Assembly: GCA_021205005.1 (NCBI GenBank)
Contig: JAJPYK010000057.1
Coordinates: forward strand, 1 to 5,681
Reading direction: 5' to 3'
Source: Paraprevotella sp.
GTDB taxonomy: Bacteria > Bacteroidota > Bacteroidia > Bacteroidales > Bacteroidaceae
DNA: 5,681 nt
Shown: piece by piece, positions 1-5,681 of the stretch
Numbering within the stretch: the first letter of the stretch is position 1
Layout: the number at the start of each line of letters is the position of its first letter
Made by a program: the position numbers and the translations under genes
The notes under the pieces: model-generated
Database searches by the model: none
Told to the model about the DNA's origin: nothing
The model's input: the letters and a program-made list of their open reading frames with translations, nothing else

Positions 1-28
1 TCATAAGCCCTTTTAGATAAATAATTGC

Positions 29-36
29 TATTTTTG
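29..36 (+). promoter_or_regulatory. Candidate Bacteroides -7 promoter element for the thr operon
   Basis: The octamer TATTTTTG matches the Bacteroides housekeeping sigma -7 consensus TAnnTTTG exactly. It lies about 95 bases upstream of the thrA start in an AT-rich stretch, with transcription expected to begin near positions 43-48. No good -33 TTTG is present at the usual spacing of about 19-21 bases; that interval reads roughly TAAGCC. The assignment therefore rests on the -7 box and its position. No other TAnnTTTG match is apparent between here and thrA. Confidence 0.5.
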
Positions 37-44
37 CGGAATAA

Positions 45-131
45 ACCATACTAAATACAAGCGCCTCCGTGCGTTGGGGACAAGTGTTGTTTGCTTGCAT
101 GTGAAAGGGGCCAAAATCGAGAAAAAGCAAT
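45..131 (+). other. Untranslated leader of the thr operon
   Basis: This is the region between the predicted transcription start and the thrA ATG, about 87 bases long. It has no ATG-initiated leader peptide and no run of Thr or Ile codons, so a thrL-like attenuator is not visible. The only short reading frame begins with GTG at 69 and ends with TGA at 102-104; it encodes no regulatory codon run. A weak bulged hairpin is possible (CAA and CGC at 58-64 pairing with GCG and TTG at 71-76). The last 15 bases before the ATG are purine- and A-rich (GAGAAAAAGCAAT) without a true Shine-Dalgarno, as is usual in Bacteroidetes. Confidence 0.35.
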
Positions 132-2561
132 ATGAAAGTACTAAAATTCGGAGGAACATCCGTAGGTTCCGTAGAGAGTATTCTAAGTGTAAAAAAGATT
201 GTTGAGGCAGAGAAAGAACCGGTCGTCGTCGTAGTGTCGGCATTGGGTGGCATCACGGATAAATTGATTCGGGTTTCCAAATTGGCGTTGGATGGAGACT
301 CTTCTTATTCAGTAGAGTTCGAAGAATTTGCAGACCGCCATCATCGGATGATTGAGACCGTGATTCCCGAAGGAGACCGCAGGAACGATCTGCTGAAAAC
401 CATAGACGCCTTGTTGGATGAACTGAAAAGTATCTATCACGGCGTGTATCTGATTCGCGACCTTTCACCCAAGATCTCGGCCGCCATCGTAAGTTATGGC
501 GAACGACTGTCCTCCCATATTGCAGCCACCCTGATTCGCAATGCCCGCTGGTTTGATTCAAGGGCTTTCATCAAGACCGAGATCAAATCCGGCCGCCAGT
601 TGCTGGCTTCCGAACTGACCAACGAACTGGTGAAGCAGACCTTTGCCGATCTGCCTCAAGTCTCCCTGGTGCCGGGCTTCATCTCCACGGATGCCGATTC
701 GGGCGAAGTCACCAATCTGGGCCGAGGCGGCTCCGATTATACCGCCTCCATCATAGCAGCGGCGTTGGATGCCTCCTGCCTGGAAATATGGACCGACGTG
801 GACGGTTTCATGACGGCCGATCCGAAAGTGATCTCGACCGCTTACACGATCAACGAATTGAGCTACGTGGAAGCGATGGAGCTGTGTAACTTCGGAGCGA
901 AAGTGGTATATCCTCCTACCATTTATCCGGTTTGTATAAAAAACATTCCGATTCTGATCAAAAATACATTCAATCCTCAAGGCAAGGGCACCGTGATCAA
1001 ACAGGAAATCGCCGGCGACCAAAAGCCCATTAAAGGCATTTCCAGCATCAACGGGACTACGCTGATTACCGTAGCCGGCTTGTCGATGGTAGGAGTTATC
1101 GGGGTGAACCTCCGCATATTCTCTGCTTTGGCCCATAACGGCATCAGTGTGTTCCTGGTGTCGCAGGCGTCTTCGGAAAACAGTACTTCCATCGGAGTGC
1201 GCGACGCTGATGCCGAAGCCGCTTGCGAGGTACTCAATGCCGAGTTCGCCAAAGAAATAGAAACCGGCGCCATGTTCCCCATGAAAGCGGGAAGCGGCCT
1301 GGCCACCGTAGCCATCGTAGGCGAAAACATGAAACATACGCCGGGCATTGCCGGCAAACTGTTCGGCACATTGGGCCGCAGCGGCATCAGCGTGATAGCC
1401 TGTGCACAAGGTGCATCGGAGACCAACATTTCTTTCGTTGTGGAAGGCAAGTTCCTGAGAAAAACACTGAATGTGATCCATGACAGTTTTTTTCTTTCCG
1501 AATATCAGGTGCTGAACCTTTTTCTGTGCGGAGTAGGTACGGTAGGAAGCAGCCTGATAGCGCAATTGGCCCAGCAAAGTAGCAAACTGATGAAAGAACG
1601 CGGTCTGAAACTAAAAGTGGTGGGAGTGGCCAGCGGACATAGGGCCATGTTCGACCGCGAAGGCTTCGATCTGGAGACTTGCCAAGAATTACTGGCACAA
1701 AGCGCACCGAGCGATCTGAAACGTCTGCGCGACGAAGTGATCGGAATGAACATCTTCAACTCCGTGTTTGTGGATTGCACAGCCAGTCCGGAAGTGGCCG
1801 GACTGTATCAGGAATTCCTGGAACATAACATCTCCGTAGTGGCGGCCAACAAGTGGGCGTCGTCTTCGGATTACGCCAATTACAAGAAACTGAAATCCAC
1901 GGCCCGGGAACGTGGCGTGAAATTCCTGTTCGAGACCAACGTCGGTGCCGGACTTCCGATTATCCGTACCATCAATGATTTGCTGAACAGCGGAGACAAG
2001 ATACTGAAGATCGAAGCCGTACTGAGCGGTACGTTGAACTTCATTTTCAACAAGATCTCGGCAGATGTGCCTTTCAGCGAAACCGTGCGACTGGCTAAGG
2101 AAGAAGGATATAGCGAGCCGGATCCCCGCGTGGACCTGAGCGGAAACGATGTGATCCGCAAGTTGGTGATTCTGGTCCGTGAGGCCGGTTACGCCATTGA
2201 ACAGTCCGACGTGGAGAAACATCTCTTTATCCCCGATTCGTTCTTCAACACGACTTTGGAACAATTTTGGAAGGATCTGCCCTCATTGGACACCGATTTC
2301 GAGCGTCAACGGAAAGTTCTGGAAAGCGAACACCGACGCTGGCGTTTCGTCTCCCGCTACGAAGACGGCAAAGCCAGCGTAGAGCTGTGCACGGTGGATA
2401 GCGAACATCCGTTCTATAATCTGGAGGGATCGAACAACATAATCCTGTTGACCACGGAACGCTACAAAGAATATCCCATGCTGATCCAAGGTTACGGAGC
2501 GGGTGCCGGCGTAACGGCGGCCGGTGTATTTGCCGACATCATGAGCATCGCGAACGTATAA
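132..2561 (+). CDS. thrA: Bifunctional aspartokinase/homoserine dehydrogenase I (ThrA)
   Basis: This cytosolic enzyme catalyses the first step (aspartate to aspartyl phosphate, ATP) and the third step (aspartate semialdehyde to homoserine, NAD(P)H) of the threonine/methionine branch. It has 809 residues, close to E. coli ThrA (820). The N-terminal kinase domain (about 1-300) opens with the KFGGTS motif at residues 5-10 and has GRGGSD at 197-202 and a WTDVDGFMTADPK segment near 221-233. Two ACT regulatory modules follow (about 309-375 and 392-460). Their SQASSE (Gln345) and AQGASE (Gln426) motifs match the effector-binding loops of plant and enterobacterial AK-HSDH, so feedback inhibition by threonine is likely by homology. 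The dehydrogenase domain starts with the nucleotide-binding GVGTVG at 467-472, has the ANK motif with Lys574, an SGTLNFIF segment, and the homoserine dehydrogenase signature at 659-678 (GYSEPDPR, then DLSGND, Lys677). The ATG at 132 puts KFGGTS at the expected distance from the N-terminus. It is the first gene of the operon, 31 bases ahead of the next. A T7 run at 1487-1493 lies at the boundary between the two enzyme halves. Confidence 0.97.
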   Translation: MKVLKFGGTSVGSVESILSVKKIVEAEKEPVVVVVSALGGITDKLIRVSKLALDGDSSYSVEFEEFADRHHRMIETVIPEGDRRNDLLKTIDALLDELKSIYHGVYLIRDLSPKISAAIVSYGERLSSHIAATLIRNARWFDSRAFIKTEIKSGRQLLASELTNELVKQTFADLPQVSLVPGFISTDADSGEVTNLGRGGSDYTASIIAAALDASCLEIWTDVDGFMTADPKVISTAYTINELSYVEAMELCNFGAKVVYPPTIYPVCIKNIPILIKNTFNPQGKGTVIKQEIAGDQKPIKGISSINGTTLITVAGLSMVGVIGVNLRIFSALAHNGISVFLVSQASSENSTSIGVRDADAEAACEVLNAEFAKEIETGAMFPMKAGSGLATVAIVGENMKHTPGIAGKLFGTLGRSGISVIACAQGASETNISFVVEGKFLRKTLNVIHDSFFLSEYQVLNLFLCGVGTVGSSLIAQLAQQSSKLMKERGLKLKVVGVASGHRAMFDREGFDLETCQELLAQSAPSDLKRLRDEVIGMNIFNSVFVDCTASPEVAGLYQEFLEHNISVVAANKWASSSDYANYKKLKSTARERGVKFLFETNVGAGLPIIRTINDLLNSGDKILKIEAVLSGTLNFIFNKISADVPFSETVRLAKEEGYSEPDPRVDLSGNDVIRKLVILVREAGYAIEQSDVEKHLFIPDSFFNTTLEQFWKDLPSLDTDFERQRKVLESEHRRWRFVSRYEDGKASVELCTVDSEHPFYNLEGSNNIILLTTERYKEYPMLIQGYGAGAGVTAAGVFADIMSIANV

Positions 2562-2592
2562 ATTATTGGTAACATTAAGGTAAAAGAGAAAG

Positions 2593-3804
2593 ATGAAACA
2601 CATTATCATATTGGGTGACGGTATGGCAGACTGGAAAGTCCCCGCACTCGGAAACAAAACGCTGTTGCAATATGCACATACGCCGAATATGGATCGCATC
2701 GCCCGTTTAGGCAGAAACGGATTGTTGCAAACCGTCCCGGAAGGATTCCATCCCGGAAGCGAGGAGGCCAACACTTCCATCTTGGGATTTGACCAGCATA
2801 AGGTGTATGAAGGACGCGGACCGCTCGAGGCAGCCAGCATCGGAGTGGAGTTGGCCGAAGACGACCTGGCTCTGCGTTGCAATCTGATTTGCATAGAAGA
2901 CGGCAAAATAAAGAATCATTCTTGCGGCCGCTTAGAGACGGAAGAAGCTGATGTCTTGATTCGTTTCCTGCAAGAAAAGCTGGGCAACGAACGCATACAT
3001 TTCTATACGGGAGTGCAATATCGTCATTTATTGGTGATTAAAGGCGGAAACAAGCATCTGCTCTGCACACCGCCTCATGATGTACCGGGCACTCCGTTCC
3101 GCGACTGTATGGTGAAGGCGGAAACGCCTGAAGCTCAGGAAACGGCAGATCTATTGAACCGCCTGATCCTCGATTCGCAGAAGCTATTGGCCGACCATCC
3201 GCTGAATATTCGCCGTAAACAGGAGGGACGCGACCCGGCCAACAGTATTTGGCCGTGGGGCGGAGGATACCGTCCGGCTATGACACCGCTCACCGTGACT
3301 TATCCTCAAATCAAGAACGGAGCCGTAATTACGGCCGTCGATCTGATTCGCGGTATCGGACGTTATGCCGGTTTACGGGTCATTGATGTGGAAGGAGCCA
3401 CAGGACTGTTTGACACCAACTACGAAGGGAAAGCCCAAGCCGCCATCGAAGCCTTGCGTACATCGGACTTCGTTTATCTCCATGTAGAAGCCAGTGATGA
3501 AGCCGGACATGACGGTAACGTAGAGCTCAAGCTGAAAACGATTGAGAACCTGGACAGCCGTGCCGTAGGACCTATTTTCGAAGCCGTAAAGGATTGGGAA
3601 GATCCCGTGGCCATTGCCGTACTGCCGGATCATCCTACGCCTTGCGCCCATCGCACCCACACGTCCGATCCCATTCCGTTTGCCATTTATTATCCAGACA
3701 TAGAGCCTGACAAAGTACAGACCTTTGACGAAGATGCAGCAAAAGAAGGCGCTTACGGTCTGCTACACGGTGATGAGTTTATTCGTGAGTTTATGAAACA
3801 CTAA
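2593..3804 (+). CDS. apgM: ApgM-family phosphotransferase, probable alternative homoserine kinase
   Basis: This 403-residue protein belongs to the alkaline-phosphatase superfamily, in the archaeal-type cofactor-independent phosphoglycerate mutase family, whose length it matches. Visible family residues are the N-terminal metal ligand Asp9 in LGDGMAD, the probable nucleophile Ser56 in GSEEANTS (equivalent to the GSDVAN/NSEVGH serine), Asp302 and His306 in EASDEAGHDG, and Asp346/His347 plus His356 in LPDHPTPCAHRTH. These would bind two divalent metals and carry a phosphoserine intermediate. Genomic context argues against a purely glycolytic job: it lies between thrA and thrC, 31 bases after the first and 13 before the second, where classical operons carry thrB, and no GHMP kinase is present. 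I infer that it makes O-phosphohomoserine from homoserine. As I recall, the B. thetaiotaomicron orthologue (often annotated as phosphoglycerate mutase) is required for threonine synthesis and has been called ThrB2. The A-rich AAAAGAGAAAG before the ATG serves as its initiation region. Family assignment is near certain; the kinase role is strong but inferred here. Confidence 0.92.
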   Translation: MKHIIILGDGMADWKVPALGNKTLLQYAHTPNMDRIARLGRNGLLQTVPEGFHPGSEEANTSILGFDQHKVYEGRGPLEAASIGVELAEDDLALRCNLICIEDGKIKNHSCGRLETEEADVLIRFLQEKLGNERIHFYTGVQYRHLLVIKGGNKHLLCTPPHDVPGTPFRDCMVKAETPEAQETADLLNRLILDSQKLLADHPLNIRRKQEGRDPANSIWPWGGGYRPAMTPLTVTYPQIKNGAVITAVDLIRGIGRYAGLRVIDVEGATGLFDTNYEGKAQAAIEALRTSDFVYLHVEASDEAGHDGNVELKLKTIENLDSRAVGPIFEAVKDWEDPVAIAVLPDHPTPCAHRTHTSDPIPFAIYYPDIEPDKVQTFDEDAAKEGAYGLLHGDEFIREFMKH

Positions 3805-3817
3805 TCTGAATCCCTTT

Positions 3818-5119
3818 ATGAAATATTATAGTACAAACGGAAAGGCCGACCGTGCCACATTGCAAGAAGCTGTGGTGAAAGGCCTGGCCGGCGACAAAGG
3901 CTTGTTTATGCCGGAAGTGATCAAACATCTGCCCGATGCTGTCTTCGAGGAGATACAGGACCTTTCTTTTCAGGAAATCGCCTACCGCGTAGCCGATGCC
4001 TTTTTCGGTGAAGACGTGCCTGCCGATACGTTGAAACAGATTGTTTGTGACACACTGAACTTCGATTGTCCGGTAGTTAAAGTCACCGACCGTATCTACT
4101 CTCTGGAATTGTTCCACGGCCCGACTTTGGCTTTTAAAGATGTAGGTGCACGTTTCATGGCTCGTTTGCTGGGCTATTTCATTCGTCAGGAGGGAGATCG
4201 TCAGGTGAATGTGCTGGTGGCGACCTCAGGCGATACGGGCAGTGCCGTAGCCAACGGTTTTTTGGGTGTGGAAGGCATCCATGTCTATGTGCTTTATCCG
4301 AAAGGTAAAGTAAGTGCGATACAGGAATGCCAGTTCACCACACTGGGACAGAATATCACCGCACTCGAGATCGACGGCGTGTTCGACGATTGCCAGGCAT
4401 TGGTGAAAAATGCGTTTATGGACGAAGAACTGAACCGCCACATGAAACTGACGTCGGCCAATTCTATTAACGTAGCGCGTTTCCTGCCGCAAGCTTTCTA
4501 TTATTTTTATGCCTATGCCCAAATGAAAAAGCTGGGTAAGGCCGATCAACTGGTGGTCTGCGTACCCAGCGGAAACTTTGGTAATATCACGGCCGGACTT
4601 TTCGGTAAAGTCATGGGACTTCCCATAAAGAGATTCATTGCCGCCAACAATGCCAACGACATCTTCTATAATTATTTGCAGACCGGGAACTATAATCCCC
4701 GTCCTTCCGTACAGACGATCGCCAACGCCATGGATGTGGGTGATCCCAGCAACTTTGCCAGGATCTACGACCTCTACAAGGGCAGTCATGAAGCGATTGC
4801 AGCAGAAATCAGCGGTACGACCTACACGGATCGGCAAATCGCCGAAACAGTGAAAGACTGTGACGAGAAGAACGGTTATCTGCTCGATCCTCACGGAGCT
4901 TGCGGTTTCCGAGCCATGGAAGAAGGCCTGCGCGAAGGCGAGTATGGTGTCTTCCTGGAAACGGCCCATCCTGCAAAATTCCAATCCACGGTGGAACATA
5001 TTATCGGACGTCCCGTATCCATTCCCGAAAAGCTGGCAGCTTTCATGAAAGGAGAGAAAAAGAGCATTCCGATGAGTAAGGACTTTGCCGACTTCAAGGC
5101 TTTCTTAATGAAAGAATAG
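3818..5119 (+). CDS. thrC: Threonine synthase
   Basis: This cytosolic, pyridoxal-phosphate-dependent fold-type II enzyme converts O-phosphohomoserine to threonine and phosphate. It has 433 residues, similar to E. coli ThrC (428) and of the same bacterial subfamily. The N-terminal STNG segment followed by LQEAVVKGLAGDKGLFMPE is typical. The PLP Schiff-base lysine is Lys107 in GPTLAFKD, and the ATSGDTGS loop at 135-142 and SGNFGN at 251-256 bind cofactor phosphate and ring. Further conserved segments are LTSANSIN, DPHGACG and ETAHPAKF near the C-terminus. All catalytic motifs are intact. It starts 13 bases after the apgM stop, with no Shine-Dalgarno in the gap, so translation probably depends on the polycistronic message and upstream ribosome traffic. 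It is the last gene of the operon and uses the product expected from the preceding gene, which supports that gene's homoserine kinase role. Confidence 0.97.
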   Translation: MKYYSTNGKADRATLQEAVVKGLAGDKGLFMPEVIKHLPDAVFEEIQDLSFQEIAYRVADAFFGEDVPADTLKQIVCDTLNFDCPVVKVTDRIYSLELFHGPTLAFKDVGARFMARLLGYFIRQEGDRQVNVLVATSGDTGSAVANGFLGVEGIHVYVLYPKGKVSAIQECQFTTLGQNITALEIDGVFDDCQALVKNAFMDEELNRHMKLTSANSINVARFLPQAFYYFYAYAQMKKLGKADQLVVCVPSGNFGNITAGLFGKVMGLPIKRFIAANNANDIFYNYLQTGNYNPRPSVQTIANAMDVGDPSNFARIYDLYKGSHEAIAAEISGTTYTDRQIAETVKDCDEKNGYLLDPHGACGFRAMEEGLREGEYGVFLETAHPAKFQSTVEHIIGRPVSIPEKLAAFMKGEKKSIPMSKDFADFKAFLMKE

Positions 5120-5220
5120 TCCTTTAAAACATGCAAAAATAGAATAAAAGCAAAAATGATAGAAAACTCCCGCAACCATGAACTTTCCTTAGATTCGGAA
5201 TAACGATAAATTCGTAATAA
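5120..5220. other. AT-rich spacer after thrC, no clear terminator
   Basis: This 101-base stretch follows the thrC stop. It is strongly AT-rich, unlike the GC-balanced operon. I see no stable stem-loop followed by a T tract, so the operon's terminator is either non-canonical or further downstream. It ends in two consecutive TAA codons (5215-5220), directly before the broken lipoprotein frame, which close that frame to any upstream start. Confidence 0.5.
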
Positions 5221-5631
5221 AAGAAAAAGGCTTTGTATTTGCGTGTTTCTCTTAATTTGGGGCTATCCTTACTTTCTTGTCATAATGAAGAAAAGGATGC
5301 ATCCCATGAAACCGTATTCACTCCCGAGGGCCGTTATCGTCACGAAGCCATACGGCCCATGAACGGGTTTGAAGAAGAAAAGGATAGTTTGCTTGAATGT
5401 TGTGGAATGAGTGAAAATGCTTTCATCACGCTGAGTACGTCGCCGGCGTGAGAACTTACCTCCACGTGTCAACAGTCTCTTAAACAGCTCCGTGATAAAG
5501 TGAGCCGTCCTGACGGACAGACGCTATTACAGAAAATAATTCCGTTAGAAGATTTATCCACTTATATGAATAATCTATATGGTGGTACGATAGGAGGATT
5601 CGTAAGTGAAGCCGCAGATGTGAAAAGGTAG
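5221..5631 (+). pseudogene. Remnant of a small lipoprotein gene, unknown function
   Basis: One frame stays protein-like across the whole stretch but is broken. It opens with lysine codons (KKKA), then a hydrophobic segment LYLRVSLNLGLSLLSC ending in a lipobox-like LLSC. This is typical of a Bacteroides lipoprotein signal peptide, but no ATG exists and TAA TAA lies immediately upstream; TTG at 5233 is the only possible start. A hydrophilic region follows (CHNEEK, TPEGRYRHEAIRPMNGFEEE, LLECCGMSE, LSTSPA) up to TGA at 5449-5451. Past the TGA the same frame runs for 59 more sensible codons (ELTSTCQQSL through GGTIGGFVSEAADVK) to TAG at 5629-5631. STSPA-stop-ELTSTC resembles the MSTxxLxxxC pattern I associate with Bacteroides secreted or lipoprotein families of unknown function; this is a weak memory, not a match I can verify. 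A small functional lipoprotein from the TTG, or stop readthrough, is possible but less likely than decay, perhaps with an internal deletion. Confidence 0.6.
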
Positions 5632-5646
5632 TGTTTCACCGAGTGT

Positions 5647-5676
5647 GTCTGATCGAAGGCCCCCAAGCCTGTAGAC
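5647..5676. repeat. Small nested inverted repeat at the window end
   Basis: GTCT (5647-5650) pairs with AGAC (5673-5676), and inside it AGGC (5657-5660) pairs with GCCT (5667-5670) around the loop CCCCAA. The internal loop is asymmetric (GATCGA against GT). It could form a modest hairpin beyond the broken lipoprotein gene. No T tract follows before the window ends, so calling it a terminator is not justified. Short pairings like this also arise by chance. Confidence 0.2.
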
Positions 5677-5681
5677 CTCAG

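Noticed and set aside
69..104. Leader peptide starting at GTG 69
   Set aside because: It is about 11 codons long with no Thr or Ile run, no ribosome binding site and no downstream terminator, so it does not fit an attenuator.
558..1577. Long minus-strand open frame (339 codons) opposite thrA
   Set aside because: It lies wholly antisense to conserved aspartokinase and ACT sequence. Its product is rich in Arg, His, Gln and Gly with no recognisable motif, as expected for a shadow of a GC-balanced gene.
1689..2906. Minus-strand open frames of 191 and 207 codons across the dehydrogenase half of thrA and the start of apgM
   Set aside because: They overlap two well-supported genes on the other strand, and one spans an intergenic gap with no coding character.
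4226..4999. Minus-strand open frame (257 codons) opposite thrC
   Set aside because: It is fully antisense to conserved threonine synthase motifs including ATSGDTGS and SGNFGN. It has no motif of its own and no initiation region; it is a codon-bias shadow.
5211..5241. Possible second promoter (TTCG, about 19 bases, TGTATTTG) before the lipoprotein remnant
   Set aside because: The -7 box lacks the TA of TAnnTTTG and the -33 is imperfect. Transcription would start inside the apparent signal peptide, so it conflicts with the coding reading.
5449..5451. Selenocysteine or recoded TGA in the lipoprotein frame
   Set aside because: No hairpin resembling a bacterial SECIS directly follows, the upstream start is also missing, and no selenoprotein family is recognisable. 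Decay explains both lesions more simply.
5269..5472. Minus-strand open frame (67 codons) opposite the lipoprotein remnant
   Set aside because: It has low-complexity Arg/Phe content, no motif and no initiation signal. The plus-strand frame is far more protein-like.

Overview
The window carries a three-gene threonine biosynthesis operon on the + strand, from a member of the Bacteroidales and most likely the genus Bacteroides. The evidence is the protein sequences and gene order, a -7 promoter element of the Bacteroides type (TAnnTTTG), weak or absent Shine-Dalgarno sequences, and short intergenic gaps.

Layout: positions 1-131 hold a promoter and a short untranslated leader. Positions 132-2561 encode a bifunctional aspartokinase/homoserine dehydrogenase (thrA). 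Positions 2593-3804 encode an alkaline-phosphatase-superfamily protein of the archaeal-type, cofactor-independent phosphoglycerate mutase family (apgM). Positions 3818-5119 encode threonine synthase (thrC). The last 560 bases hold no intact gene. They contain an AT-rich spacer (5120-5220), the remains of a probable small lipoprotein gene (5221-5631, with no normal start and an in-frame TGA), and a 50-base tail with a small nested inverted repeat.

How the genes work together: ThrA phosphorylates aspartate and, after an aspartate-semialdehyde dehydrogenase encoded elsewhere, reduces the semialdehyde to homoserine. ThrC converts O-phosphohomoserine to threonine. The step between them, homoserine kinase, is not represented by a classical GHMP-type ThrB. 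The apgM-like gene sits exactly where thrB would be in a thrABC operon and is best read as the alternative homoserine kinase of Bacteroides rather than as a glycolytic mutase. To my recollection, mutant-fitness work in B. thetaiotaomicron supports this role.

Most of the window is therefore ordinary core metabolism. The points worth a second look are the mutase-fold kinase candidate, the decayed lipoprotein gene, and a T7 run in correct -1 slippage register at the domain boundary of thrA. I see no wholly novel system here.
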